A DNA stretch of 64,000 bases from an uncultured Lachnospiraceae bacterium (GCA_910578795.1 CAJTSD010000003.1:62001-126000), one strand, 5' to 3'. Shown: positions 51,252-61,289, numbered from the stretch's first letter. Translations and numbers: made by a program. The notes: a model not told the origin generated them from the sequence alone.

Positions 51252-53726
51252 ATGATTCGTACATTAACAAACCGCAGCTTTCAGAAAAATAAGGGACGAA
51301 ATTTCGTGGCAATTATTGCTGTATTTTTAACAACTATGATGTTTACAACGTTGTTCACGTTGGCACAGAGTATGGGAAAGAATATGACGGAACTGTATTT
51401 GCGCCAATCAGGGACAACGGCACACGCATCGGCAAAGGAAATTACGGATGCTCAAATAGAACAGATTGCAGCCCATCCCGATATTGTAAGCTATGGCAGG
51501 TCAATTGTGGCAGGCGTTGCCGAAAACAGGGAACTTGCGGGGCGCCAGCTGGAAATCCGCTATGGCAGTGATCAGTATGTAAAAGACAGTTTTGCGTATC
51601 CGACAAGCGGAAAAATGCCCGAGAGGAAGGACGAAATTGCGCTGGATGCGTGGGTTCTTGAGCAGCTTGGCATTCCCTTGGAGCTGGGGCAGACTGTGAC
51701 TTTAGAGTGGCAGCAGGGTCCAAGCATATTTACGCTTTGCGGTTGGTGGGAGGGCAACCGTTCCAGTTATGCAAGCATGGCATGGGTGAGTGAGGAATTT
51801 GTGCTGGATGCCTGCAATCATGTGTCTGCGCCAAAGGAAGGACAGGTTTTAGGGCTGCGCATGATGGGCATTACCTTTGAGGATGACAAAAACATTGCCG
51901 AAAAAGTGCAGAAGGTTCTTAGTGACTGTAGCTTAACAGACATGGAATTCACGCCAAACATTGCCTATACTGCGGAAATGCAGAGTAGTATTTTAGCGGA
52001 AAACCTGCCGATGTACGGCGGTATGCTTTTTGTATTTATTGCAGGCTATTTCATTATTTATAATATTTTTCAGATTTCTGTCGCCGCAGACATTTCCTTT
52101 TACGGAATGTTGAAAACACTTGGAATGACGGCAAAGCAGATGAAAAAAATGATATACGGTCAGGGAAACCGTCTTGCGTTAATGGGCATTCCCATAGGAC
52201 TGGTCGTCGGTTATTTGTTGGGAAGTGTGCTCGTGCCTGTTTTGATTCCCGTTTCGGACTTTAAGCTGACCATATCCGCCAGTCCCATAATTTTTATTGG
52301 TGCATCCCTGTTTTCCTATGTTACAGTCATTATTTCCTGTATGCTGCCTGCGCGGATTGCAGGAAGGGTTTCTCCAATCGAGGCGCTGCGTTATACGGAC
52401 GCGGACAGTGGTGTACGGAAAAAATGCAGAAAGTCAAAAAACGGGGCGTCATTACCCAAAATGGCTTGGGAAAATTTGTGGCGCAACCGGAAACGGACGG
52501 TTATGGTGCTCTGTTCATTGACACTCGGGTTTGTTTTGATGAGCTTTTTCTATGCAAAAAACGCAAGCTTTGATATCGAAAAATATCTGATGGATTTATC
52601 CGTTGCGGACTATGAAATTAATGATGCTTTTGAGAGTGGTCAAGTCATCACTGACGCATTGCTGGAAGAACTTGCAGCGCTTGGAACGGTGGAAAGTACA
52701 GGGCGGTTGTATTTTACAAATACCAAATTGACTTTAAGTGCGCAGGCGCGGGAGAATCTGCGTGCCTTTTATACAGACGAACGCTTAAAGGAGTTTGCTT
52801 CGTATGACCCGACGTTCCCGCTTTGGAAGGACCAGTTTGATTTAATAACAAACGGCGGAGAAAGCACGTATACAATCTATGGCGCAGACGGGTTGATTCT
52901 TGAAGCGGCTATAAATAAAAATTATCTTTTGAACGGCGTTTTTGACACGGAGAACTTTGCGGGGGGAAATTATTGTCTAGCGATTGGAGCAAGCACTTCT
53001 CCAGGCAGTCTGCTCCCGACATATTCTGTGGGAGAGAAGGTTCAGATTGCGGGACGTGAATTTGAAGTGATGGCTGTCGTAAGTCCGTTGCAGCCGATGG
53101 TTGCAGGTGTGTCCGAGCAGATTTGCGATTTGCCGCTTATAATCCCTGCAGATTGCTTCAAGGAGCTTTTCCCTGAATGCGGTTTGCGGAAATATTATTT
53201 TAATGTGGCGGATGAAACCTTGGAAGATGTCAATGATTTATTGACGGCGTATCAGAATGCAACGGTGTTTGAAATGAATATTGTATCGCGGCAGACAATA
53301 GCAGAGCAATACGAAACGCAGACGCGTGCGGCATCAGTTATGGGATATACGATTAGTGCCGTGATTGCGATAGTCGGTATGTTGAATTTTGTAAACAGCA
53401 TGGTGACGTCAATTATCTCACGGAAACGGGAATTTGCCATGATTCAGAGTATTGGCATGACAAAACGGCAATTATGCCAGATGTTGACATTTGAGGGTGG
53501 ATATTATGCAGGGCTGACGCTTATAGCATCGTATGTGATTGGCGCGCTGACAGTTGGTGTGCTTGTCCGTGGCATGGTGGAAGGCGGGTTTTCGACGTTT
53601 CATTTTACGCTTCTGCCGCTTATATGTTGCACACCGGTTTTGCTCGTTTTGGCGGTAATGATTCCGTATTTGTGTTTTCGGAATTTGGAGAGGCAGAGTA
53701 TCGTGGAAAGGCTTAGGGCGGAATAA
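51252..53726 (+). CDS. FtsX-like ABC transporter permease
   Basis: An 824-residue protein with a first N-terminal helix, a large extracellular domain, three helices (about 255-375), then a second FtsX unit with another extracellular domain and three C-terminal helices. ATG 51252 has GGAGG upstream. Segments such as YGMLKTLGMTAKQMKKMIYGQG, RIAGRVSPIEALRY and FAMIQSIGMTKRQL are hallmarks of the MacB/BceB-type family. Such permeases export or sense peptides and antibiotics, usually next to a regulator, kinase and ATPase. Here only remnants of regulator and ATPase remain, so the permease probably lacks its own engine. Confidence 0.92.
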   Translation: MIRTLTNRSFQKNKGRNFVAIIAVFLTTMMFTTLFTLAQSMGKNMTELYLRQSGTTAHASAKEITDAQIEQIAAHPDIVSYGRSIVAGVAENRELAGRQLEIRYGSDQYVKDSFAYPTSGKMPERKDEIALDAWVLEQLGIPLELGQTVTLEWQQGPSIFTLCGWWEGNRSSYASMAWVSEEFVLDACNHVSAPKEGQVLGLRMMGITFEDDKNIAEKVQKVLSDCSLTDMEFTPNIAYTAEMQSSILAENLPMYGGMLFVFIAGYFIIYNIFQISVAADISFYGMLKTLGMTAKQMKKMIYGQGNRLALMGIPIGLVVGYLLGSVLVPVLIPVSDFKLTISASPIIFIGASLFSYVTVIISCMLPARIAGRVSPIEALRYTDADSGVRKKCRKSKNGASLPKMAWENLWRNRKRTVMVLCSLTLGFVLMSFFYAKNASFDIEKYLMDLSVADYEINDAFESGQVITDALLEELAALGTVESTGRLYFTNTKLTLSAQARENLRAFYTDERLKEFASYDPTFPLWKDQFDLITNGGESTYTIYGADGLILEAAINKNYLLNGVFDTENFAGGNYCLAIGASTSPGSLLPTYSVGEKVQIAGREFEVMAVVSPLQPMVAGVSEQICDLPLIIPADCFKELFPECGLRKYYFNVADETLEDVNDLLTAYQNATVFEMNIVSRQTIAEQYETQTRAASVMGYTISAVIAIVGMLNFVNSMVTSIISRKREFAMIQSIGMTKRQLCQMLTFEGGYYAGLTLIASYVIGALTVGVLVRGMVEGGFSTFHFTLLPLICCTPVLLVLAVMIPYLCFRNLERQSIVERLRAE

Positions 53727-53739
53727 ATATAAAAATAAT

Positions 53740-53761
53740 GGCGGTTTCTCAAGAAACCGCC
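53740..53761 (-). terminator. Hairpin between the permease and the DUF4870-like gene
   Basis: A perfect GGCGGTTTC/GAAACCGCC stem with a TCAA loop between convergent genes. The better T-rich tail is on the minus strand. Confidence 0.7.
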
Positions 53762-53793
53762 CAATCATATGCTAAAACACAAAGATGTCCCGA

Positions 53794-54105
53794 TTATTTT
53801 AAAAGCTGAATATTGCCGATAATAGGAAGTGATTTTTCTTCTTCCTTAATTGCAGCAACAAGTCCCAAAACCCAAAATACCAATAATACAAGGCTGCACA
53901 GACCGACAATCAGTGTAATAACCGTTCCCACTACAGGAATAAAGCCTGCCACAGCAGAAATAATTGGTAATACAGTCATACAAATCATTAAAACCAATGA
54001 CTGATTCAAATGGAACTTGGCACCTTCCTTATCACCTGCAAGGAATGCAACAAGCCATCCAACCCATGAGATATAACTAACGATTCCCGTTACTTTTGCG
54101 TCCAT
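53794..54105 (-). CDS. DUF4870-type small membrane protein
   Basis: A 103-residue protein. ATG 54105 has AAAGGA nine bases upstream; the 25 further upstream codons are not supported. The pattern GIVSYISWVGWLVAFLAGDKEGAKFHLNQSLVLMI followed by two hydrophobic segments and KEEEKSLPIIGNIQLL matches the DUF4870/chloroplast Tic20-like family of small membrane proteins. Function unknown. Confidence 0.82.
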   Translation of the reverse strand: MDAKVTGIVSYISWVGWLVAFLAGDKEGAKFHLNQSLVLMICMTVLPIISAVAGFIPVVGTVITLIVGLCSLVLLVFWVLGLVAAIKEEEKSLPIIGNIQLLK

Positions 54106-54260
54106 TTTCTTTTGTCCTTTCCGCATTGTCTTTTCCAATGCATAAAAATTTTGATACTGTAATTTTCTGGTCAAATCCATTCATGGATGATGCAAGAAAA
54201 ATTACAAACAATAGTTTATACTTAAAATATTTTAGACTTTTTGTAATATATTGTCAAGTA

Positions 54261-57200
54261 TTATAACAGATTTTTCCACCAAACAAGTAATTTGGACCCA
54301 ATTGTAAAGGTAATTTTTTTCTCACCTCCATAGTTTCCATTCAATCCTTTCAGTACAACAGATGCTTTTCCCTTTTTCAGATTGTTGGAATATGTGGCAT
54401 CGTCTATGGTATAATCTGTTCCATATATTAAGACCGTTCCGTTTAATGTAACCTTGATATCATCCGGTGAAAGCGTAACCGGATCACCGTTTTGGTATTC
54501 TTTTGCCTTCACATTGACTTTGGCTTTTGAAATGTCGGAATTTATGATGCGGTAGGTTCCGGAAAGAACAGCGTTTCCATCACCTTTATAGGCACCCGCT
54601 CCTTTTGCGGTTACGCAAATAACCGTTCCTGCGTTTGGAATGTCTGCAGCATCGACGAGCGCACCGGCTTCCCGGAATACTTCACTGCCGCCTGCGGTTG
54701 GCACAATTACATCTTCAGCATAAGAAAAAGTGACATTCTTGTCATAATCTTTTCCTGCCGAAAGCTTTGCGCCGTTTATATCCGTTAAAGTGACAGAGGT
54801 TTTAAATTTATTTGGTTTATTTTTGTATACCACATCTTTTAATACAATCTTTACTTTGTTATTAGAACTGTCAAATGAACCGTCCTCAATATTCCATGTA
54901 CCTGATAAGCTTCCCTTAAAACTGCCTTTTCCCGTTACAGTGACAGTAGGCAGCTTTCTGTCTTCTAAATCGGAAGTGGTTACCTGTTTATTATTCGTAT
55001 ATTTTACCGTATAATCCTTACCGTTTATAAGCGGAACATCATTTAGGTAAAGCTGCACATTTGGACAGGTTTTCCCCTTCATATAAGGTGAGGTAATTTC
55101 TGATAAAGTGTCTATTTTAATTTGGTTATCAGGTGCATCCTGCGTGGAATAGGTCATAGTAAGCACATTGTCACGAATATCAAGCGGTGTAATTTTGTAT
55201 GTTTTTTTCAGTTGACCGCTATAACCGTTAATCCCTTTAAAAATAATAGATGCAGTACCAGCCTTCGAAATATTTGCATAGGAAACCGTATAATCAATTC
55301 CATCTCTTAAGACTGTTTCGCCGAGGGAAAGAGAAGCATTGTTTTGCATAACATCATTCTCGTTGCCGGTATAAGCCTTTGGCACAATTCCATTTACGAC
55401 AGCCTTGTTTATGGAAGAACCTATAATCTTGTAATTTACTGTTTTTGTGCCTGAAAAGCCGCTTCCGTCCTTTGCGGTAATGTAAGCTGTGGCAGTTCCG
55501 ACAGAAAAATGGTTTGCATATTTTACGGAATAATCCTTGCCATTTTCAAGTGTACGATTTTCATATGTGACAGTAATTGTTTCAGGAACGATTCCATAGC
55601 CGCTATTGACCAAGGCTTCGTCATAAGCCTGGTTTGGTATTTTCCCTACTTTTACTTTACTCATTAGGATATCGGAAGTAATTTTCTGATATACGGTAAG
55701 TGTGCCGGAATAGTTGCCCGTACCTTCAATAAGGACAGGATAAGTTCCGGTGTTGGTATATGCATCGCTGCCAGTGTCTGGATAAGACACCGTAAAGTCT
55801 TTTTTTGCTGAGAGTTTTTTACCTGAGCGGTACACAACAGGTACCGGTTTTTGAACCGTTCCGTTGTAGGCAACCGTTATGTTTTCAACAGTAATATCCT
55901 TATCCGTCAATGGTTTTGCAAGGATATTGAAGTAGGCATATTCCGTGCCTGTATAATTGCCTTTACCCTTTATTACTACCGTGGGAGAAACCATATCCCC
56001 AGTATTTGCATTTCTATTATTTTTATAGGAAACCGTGTAATCGGTTCCTTTTTCAAGTGCAATCAGTCTGTGACTGCCGTCTTCGTTTAAAAGACTGTCA
56101 AATACCTGAACCTCCGGTTTAATCGCACTTCCTGTATAAACATAGTCGCTTATGGGAAGAATATAAAAACCTTTGCCCTGCTTTTCACAATAGGGATAAA
56201 CAATCGTTTCTTTTGCAGAAAGTACAGTAGCGCTGTCAAAACGAATCCCCTTTCCATCTTTGCCGGTAAACCATCCAACAAATAGTTCGTCATCACTAAC
56301 TAATATTTCAGGAAAATCGGTTTCGGGAATGCTTCCTTCATAGGGCACTTCCATTCTCGCCAGTATAGTTGCGTTATCTTTGTCCATAAAGGTGACAAAG
56401 CAGCTTTCAATTGTGGCAGCAGGTGCAATTACCGTAACCTGGCAGGAGGCGGTTTTAATAATATAGTTTCCTGTATTTGTGTCTATTGCGGTCGCGGTTG
56501 CCGTAATCGTTGCAATGCCTTCGCCTGCGGCAGTCACAAGTGCGGTATTGGAGCCATCAGAAGCAGTAACCATAACCACATCGGAATTTGATGAGTCCCA
56601 TTGAACAGAAATTTCATCAGAGGTATCTGCAGGAGTGTACCGTACTGCGAGCACGCTCTCCGTATCAAGGTCTGAAGGACTTCCGGTTAACGAGTCCTGT
56701 GTCTGCAAAATAAGAGTCGTTTTATCAAGTGTTATTTGTTCAAGGTGCTGTCCCCCCTGTCCTTCTGGCATACTTTTAAATACAGGTATTTTAAAAACAA
56801 ATGCGCAGTCAAGGCTTCCGGCGTTTGCGTACATTTTTTTAGTGCTCAGGGATTCACTCGCGGGAGCTTGGATATTCTGCATGTATTGGTGTGTGTAGAG
56901 CGGATGGTAGCTTCCGTCCACATTGAACTTTTCAAGATAGAGTGTATCCTGTCCTTTTAAAATATAACCGTTTCCAATTGTTTCCGCACCGCCTGCAAGG
57001 GATTTGTAATGTGTATTCCAGCCCTGTGATTTCGCGTAGGAAAGACCGTTTTCAATAATTTCTTTTTCTGTTGTCCCGCTCGCCCTTACATTAAAATAAT
57101 TATAATAACCTTCATAACCGGCATAGGCGCCAGAAATCAGTGCGGATTTTCCGCTGCCCTGCTCCTGATAGACACGCGCCGCCAAATGGATGGGGCTTAG

Positions 57201-58433
57201 AAGTCTGTCCTTTCCAATTTCAAAGAAAGCCTGTGCATAGCTTTTGCCTGAATCATCAGGAAGATTTCCTTTCATAAATGTATTATTTAAGAAATTTTGA
57301 ATTGCCGACACAGTATGATAAGAACCGTTAAAGGTAAGCTGTTCAAACTGGAAAATAGATTCTTCTGTCAAAAAGTTGCAGGGATTCATATAATAGGAAA
57401 CAGCATCCTTTGTGGCATAATACCAGCCGCTTCCGTAAAAATCTCCTACCCAGCCTTTTTCCGCGTTACTTGCAGTATTTTGAATCAGGCTTTTATCGCC
57501 CATTTCATTTGTAATAACAGTGTCAAAGTCAAGACCGGTATTCATTGGAACAAAGGTCCAGTTTGGATGCAGTTGTTTTAACGCAGTTAGTTTATCCTGA
57601 TAATAAGCAGGGAATGCTTCAATATCAGAAGTGTCAACAGAGTTGTTTAATGCATATGAACTTATGACACCTGTGTCATTTTTGGGAAAAAGTTTCATGA
57701 GATAATCCGTTTCCCAACAAATCCAGTCTTCATCAGAATATGCCAAGTAATAGGATTCTACATATCCTGTGTATTCTGAACCATTTAAACCAAACTGTAC
57801 TTCATACCACACACTGTCATCAAAAATTTCCACGGATTTTATGTAAAGAGTATGACCACTCTTGATCGTGGCAATGCTGTTGCTGTCGCAGGACGGTTCT
57901 TGACGGACATTATAAGAATCCGTGTGGTACAGAAGCGCCATGAAAGACTTTTCGGCGGCAAGCACGCGAAATGCATCAATAGCAGCCGAAACATCGGGTT
58001 TGGTTTCCGATTCTGATTCCGTTTCCGTTTCTGAAATAAGGATGCTGTCCGTTTCCGTTTCGGAATTGGCATTGGATTCCGATTCCATTTCTACAGTTGA
58101 AGGAGGTTCTGATTCATCTATAACCTCTGATTCAAGTGTCGGTTCAGCTTCGCTTTCCGTAGTGACAACCGATTCTGATTCCAATTCAGAAACAATTTCA
58201 GAGCAATTTTCGATACTGCTGTTGGTTTCAGCTTCTATTACGGTTTCCGTAGTCTGTATTTTTTCAATATCTGTTTCCTCTTCGGCAGAAAATTCTTCTG
58301 AATTATAATTTATGACATGAGTGTCATTTTTAGGATTGAATTGTGCCGCCGCCGCAGTGTTTGGTACAACGCTGACAAAAAGAGAAGTACATAATAAAAA
58401 TGACAATAAGCGGTTGTATTTTTTATTTATCAT
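54261..58433 (-). CDS. Giant secreted glucosaminidase with SH3, Big2 and C-terminal repeat domains
   Basis: A 1390-residue protein starting at ATG 58433 (AAAGGA eight bases upstream). In order: signal peptide (SFLLCTSLFVSVVPNTAAAA), a long Glu/Ser/Thr-rich linker, an SH3-like domain (VRQEPSCDSNSIATIKSG), an endo-beta-N-acetylglucosaminidase domain with RVYQEQGSGKSALISG and GYYNYFNV, a bacterial Ig-like Big2 domain, a short InlB-type beta-grasp segment (EVPYEGSIPETDFPEI...WFTGKDG) and about seven GKDYTVSY-type repeats as in the GH25 protein. It would cleave the glucosamine side of peptidoglycan glycan strands. No covalent anchor motif is seen. Confidence 0.92.
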   Translation of the reverse strand: MINKKYNRLLSFLLCTSLFVSVVPNTAAAAQFNPKNDTHVINYNSEEFSAEEETDIEKIQTTETVIEAETNSSIENCSEIVSELESESVVTTESEAEPTLESEVIDESEPPSTVEMESESNANSETETDSILISETETESESETKPDVSAAIDAFRVLAAEKSFMALLYHTDSYNVRQEPSCDSNSIATIKSGHTLYIKSVEIFDDSVWYEVQFGLNGSEYTGYVESYYLAYSDEDWICWETDYLMKLFPKNDTGVISSYALNNSVDTSDIEAFPAYYQDKLTALKQLHPNWTFVPMNTGLDFDTVITNEMGDKSLIQNTASNAEKGWVGDFYGSGWYYATKDAVSYYMNPCNFLTEESIFQFEQLTFNGSYHTVSAIQNFLNNTFMKGNLPDDSGKSYAQAFFEIGKDRLLSPIHLAARVYQEQGSGKSALISGAYAGYEGYYNYFNVRASGTTEKEIIENGLSYAKSQGWNTHYKSLAGGAETIGNGYILKGQDTLYLEKFNVDGSYHPLYTHQYMQNIQAPASESLSTKKMYANAGSLDCAFVFKIPVFKSMPEGQGGQHLEQITLDKTTLILQTQDSLTGSPSDLDTESVLAVRYTPADTSDEISVQWDSSNSDVVMVTASDGSNTALVTAAGEGIATITATATAIDTNTGNYIIKTASCQVTVIAPAATIESCFVTFMDKDNATILARMEVPYEGSIPETDFPEILVSDDELFVGWFTGKDGKGIRFDSATVLSAKETIVYPYCEKQGKGFYILPISDYVYTGSAIKPEVQVFDSLLNEDGSHRLIALEKGTDYTVSYKNNRNANTGDMVSPTVVIKGKGNYTGTEYAYFNILAKPLTDKDITVENITVAYNGTVQKPVPVVYRSGKKLSAKKDFTVSYPDTGSDAYTNTGTYPVLIEGTGNYSGTLTVYQKITSDILMSKVKVGKIPNQAYDEALVNSGYGIVPETITVTYENRTLENGKDYSVKYANHFSVGTATAYITAKDGSGFSGTKTVNYKIIGSSINKAVVNGIVPKAYTGNENDVMQNNASLSLGETVLRDGIDYTVSYANISKAGTASIIFKGINGYSGQLKKTYKITPLDIRDNVLTMTYSTQDAPDNQIKIDTLSEITSPYMKGKTCPNVQLYLNDVPLINGKDYTVKYTNNKQVTTSDLEDRKLPTVTVTGKGSFKGSLSGTWNIEDGSFDSSNNKVKIVLKDVVYKNKPNKFKTSVTLTDINGAKLSAGKDYDKNVTFSYAEDVIVPTAGGSEVFREAGALVDAADIPNAGTVICVTAKGAGAYKGDGNAVLSGTYRIINSDISKAKVNVKAKEYQNGDPVTLSPDDIKVTLNGTVLIYGTDYTIDDATYSNNLKKGKASVVLKGLNGNYGGEKKITFTIGSKLLVWWKNLL

Positions 58434-58688
58434 ATTTAAAATCCTTTCGTATAGTAATAATTGCATAAGTAAAAAGTGTATCAATTGTTGCAAATATAAG
58501 AAAAGTTTACCAGCATTAATACATTATGTCAACTCCACAATAGTTGGAAACGGTAATATTATTGGGTTGTATACAATAAAATGTTTCAATTTTATGTTAA
58601 TTCACTATAGAAGGATTGACAAGTCTGCCTGCATAATGTGATAATAAGTAGAACTGTAATGACGATTATAAAATAAGGAAACCAAAAA

Positions 58689-59306
58689 ATGGAGGAACAG
58701 AAATCATTTGATTATCGTGGATGCCTTGTTACAATTGCGTTGGTTGCGATTAACAGTATCCTATATATTTACTGTACATATGCAGGGGAAGTAGTGTATA
58801 ATGTTGGGTGTATGGATGCGGAGCGTGTGCTTTTGGACGGCGAGTACTACAGGTTTTTTACATGCATGTTTATGCACGGGGGAATCGACCATATTGTAAG
58901 CAACATGATTTTTTTGGCTGCGCTCGGTGAAATGCTGGAGCGCGCAATCGGGCATGTCCGGTTTGCGGTGCTTTACCTGCTTTCGGGTGTGGGCGGCAGT
59001 CTTTTTTCCATTGGGAATGTAGTTCTCAGCGGAAGCTATCATACTTCCATTGGAGCAAGCGGAGCCGTGTTCGGACTGATTGGTGCAATGGCGATTCTTG
59101 TGGTGATCCATAACGGTCATTACGAGGGAATTTCCATAAAAAGAATGCTGTTTGCAATTGTTTATATGGTGTATGACGGAACGCGTTCGGAGAATGTGGA
59201 CAATGCCGCGCATATCGGGGGACTTCTTTTCGGCGTGCTGATTATGGCTGCCATGTATGTGATAGAGACGCATAAAAAACAAGATTATGATCGACGAGGA
59301 TATTAA
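58689..59306 (+). CDS. Rhomboid-family intramembrane serine protease
   Basis: A 205-residue protein with six membrane helices. The catalytic serine is S124 in GASGAVFG and the histidine is H175 in AAHIGGLLFG; the FMHGGIDHIVSNMIFL loop is also conserved. It should cleave membrane-spanning substrates; targets unknown. It is divergent from the glucosaminidase gene with a 255-base spacer and lies 23 bases upstream of the flavodoxin-SCP2 gene. Confidence 0.93.
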   Translation: MEEQKSFDYRGCLVTIALVAINSILYIYCTYAGEVVYNVGCMDAERVLLDGEYYRFFTCMFMHGGIDHIVSNMIFLAALGEMLERAIGHVRFAVLYLLSGVGGSLFSIGNVVLSGSYHTSIGASGAVFGLIGAMAILVVIHNGHYEGISIKRMLFAIVYMVYDGTRSENVDNAAHIGGLLFGVLIMAAMYVIETHKKQDYDRRGY

Positions 59307-59329
59307 TAGAAAAACGGGAGGAAAATCAG

Positions 59330-60319
59330 GTGAAAATCAACATTTATTACGGAGGCAGGGGATTAATCGGAGATCCTACCCTGTACGTGCTCAATAAAAT
59401 GCAGGAGGTGCTGCGTGAGTTAAATGTCAATATGGAGCGTTATGATTTGTATGAATACAAAAACAGCATTATTACGCTTTCGCAGACTTTGAAGGATGCA
59501 GACGGAGTGATTCTTGCAACCACCGTAGAGTGGTTTGGCGTAGGCGGCTGGATGCAGCAGTTTTTGGATTCCTGCTGGCTATATGGTGATAAGGAAAAAA
59601 TTTCAAATTTATATATGTGTCCCATCGTAATGTCAACTACTTATGGGGAACGCGATGCAATGACGCATCTTACGGAGGCGTGGGAAATTCTCGGCGGACG
59701 TCCGGCAGTAGGAATCTGCGGATATTTTGCGGACGTTGCGGAGCTTGAGGAGAATGCGAATTATGCGAGGGTCATCGAAAAACGTACAGAGGATTTATAC
59801 CGTTCCATCAATCAGAAGATACCCGTGTTCCCGTGCAGCAATCAGGCGGTGAAACAGAAAATTTCCTTTACGCAGAGCCTGAATCTGACGCCGCAGGAGG
59901 CGGAGCAGCTTTCCGAGCTTGCAAGCGACGACTTCTATGTGCAGAAGCAGAAGGAGGATATCCAGGAGCTTGCGAGTATGTTTAAGGATTTGATGGGTGC
60001 ATCGGGAGAGATGACCAGCACGATGTTTTTACAGGATTTGCGTGACCATTTTCATCCGCAGCCCGGTTTCCAGGCGGTCTACAAATTTAATCTTCCTGAG
60101 GCGAAAAAGCCGCTGATTGTGAAGGTGGACCATACGGAGATGGAGTGCTACTATGGCGACAGTGATACCTTTGATGTGGAGATGCAGATTTCTTCAGAGG
60201 TTATGAATGAGATTGTTCAGGGACGCATGACGTTTCAAAGAGCGTTTATGGCAGGGGACATGAAAATGAAGGGTGACTTTAAGGTGCTTCGGACGCTCGA
60301 TTTGTTGTATACATTTTAG
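59330..60319 (+). CDS. Flavodoxin-like protein fused to a C-terminal SCP2 sterol-carrier domain
   Basis: A 329-residue protein starting at GTG 59330 behind GGGAGG. Residues 1-165 are flavodoxin/NADPH-dependent FMN reductase-like (INIYYGGRGLIGDPT, DGVILATTVEWFGVGGWMQQFLDSCW, MSTTYGERDAM). Residues about 210-329 are an SCP2-type lipid-binding domain (GFQAVYKFNLPEAKKPLIVKVD, RMTFQRAFMAGDMKMKGDFKVLRTLDLL). The fusion suggests a redox step on a hydrophobic substrate, but this is inference. Confidence 0.85.
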   Translation: MKINIYYGGRGLIGDPTLYVLNKMQEVLRELNVNMERYDLYEYKNSIITLSQTLKDADGVILATTVEWFGVGGWMQQFLDSCWLYGDKEKISNLYMCPIVMSTTYGERDAMTHLTEAWEILGGRPAVGICGYFADVAELEENANYARVIEKRTEDLYRSINQKIPVFPCSNQAVKQKISFTQSLNLTPQEAEQLSELASDDFYVQKQKEDIQELASMFKDLMGASGEMTSTMFLQDLRDHFHPQPGFQAVYKFNLPEAKKPLIVKVDHTEMECYYGDSDTFDVEMQISSEVMNEIVQGRMTFQRAFMAGDMKMKGDFKVLRTLDLLYTF

Positions 60320-60344
60320 ATTTTAATGAATATGGAGGTTCAAG

Positions 60345-60755
60345 ATGAAAGATAATAACTGTATTTTCTGTAAAATTGCAAACGGTGAGATTCCCTCAAG
60401 GACGCTTTACGAGGATGACGACTTTCGCGTGATTATGGACCTGGCGCCTGCCACAAAGGGGCATTCACTGATTCTGCCGAAGGAGCATTATAAGAATGTT
60501 TATGAGATTGCTGACGATACGGCTGCAAAAGTACTGCCGCTTGCAAAGAAGATGGCAGTACTGATGACGGAAAAGCTGGGTGCGGACGGATTTAACATTG
60601 TGCAGAACAATAATGAAGTGGCGGGGCAGACGGTGTTTCACTTTCATGTGCATCTGATACCGCGATATAATGATGATAACCAAAGCCTTGTGATGAAGCC
60701 GCAGGAAATGACGGATGCGCAGTTGGATGAGATTAAGGATCGGATTTTGAATTAG
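60345..60755 (+). CDS. HIT-family nucleotide hydrolase
   Basis: A 136-residue protein with the HxHxH motif HFHVH (H99, H101, H103) and a zinc-type CIFC pair at residues 6 and 9. It closely resembles Hit/HinT proteins that hydrolyse adenosine 5'-phosphoramidates and related nucleotides. It follows the SCP2 fusion gene by 25 bases and is ended by a strong terminator. Confidence 0.95.
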   Translation: MKDNNCIFCKIANGEIPSRTLYEDDDFRVIMDLAPATKGHSLILPKEHYKNVYEIADDTAAKVLPLAKKMAVLMTEKLGADGFNIVQNNNEVAGQTVFHFHVHLIPRYNDDNQSLVMKPQEMTDAQLDEIKDRILN

Positions 60756-60783
60756 AAGAATGAAATAAAGAGCGGAAACAATG

Positions 60784-60818
60784 AAAATGCCGACGGGTGA
60801 TGCCTGTCGGCATTTTTT
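60784..60818 (+). terminator. Terminator after the HIT gene
   Basis: Stem AAAATGCCGACGGG/GCCTGTCGGCATTTT with one G-T pair, loop TGAT, followed by T. Confidence 0.9.
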
Positions 60819-60828
60819 TGATCGATTC

Positions 60829-60857
60829 TTTACAGTATTATATGATTGTAGTACAAT
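60829..60857 (+). promoter_or_regulatory. Promoter with operator-like palindrome for the BlaI-like gene
   Basis: TTTACA, 17 bases, TACAAT. The -10 box is the right half of a perfect inverted repeat ATTGTA-G-TACAAT (60845-60857). BlaI/MecI-type repressors bind short palindromes of TACA/TGTA type, so this is the probable autoregulatory operator. Confidence 0.7.
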
Positions 60858-60889
60858 TAGAATAAAGGAAAAAGAAAGGGTGAATGGGT

Positions 60890-61288
60890 ATGAAGAAGAA
60901 TATTATTTTTGAGATGTCACAGTCGGAGAGCCTGGTAATGCATTATTTGTGGAAAGAGGGTGCAAAGAGCTTTGTGGAGATTATGACGTATTTAAATGAA
61001 GAGGAAGGCAGGGACTGGAAAAAGCAGACAGTTAATACCTTTATCAAACGGTTGACGGATAAGGGACTTGTCACGGCGGATGAAACGTGGAAAAACCGCG
61101 TGTATTATGCGGCAGTGTCCACTACGGAGTATGAGCAGGGCAGGGCGATGAAGCTTTTGAATGATTATTACGGCGGTTCGATTGGCTCTTTTTTGTCGGC
61201 GCTTACCGGAGGGAAGGGGATTGACAAAAAATTTGCCGATGAGCTGCGGTCGGCTGTTGAGGAGGACTTTACGGAAGGGGAGGAGTAA
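60890..61288 (+). CDS. BlaI/MecI/CopY-family transcriptional repressor
   Basis: A 132-residue protein. ATG 60890 is preferred over 60884 on spacing from the AAAGGG site. An N-terminal winged helix (SESLVMHYLWKEGAKSFVEIMTYLNEEEGRDWKKQTVNTFIKRLTDKGLV) is followed by a helical dimerisation region. It pairs with the BlaR1-like protease one base downstream; in known systems a signal activates the protease, which inactivates the repressor. Confidence 0.93.
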   Translation: MKKNIIFEMSQSESLVMHYLWKEGAKSFVEIMTYLNEEEGRDWKKQTVNTFIKRLTDKGLVTADETWKNRVYYAAVSTTEYEQGRAMKLLNDYYGGSIGSFLSALTGGKGIDKKFADELRSAVEEDFTEGEE

Positions 61289-61289
61289 G

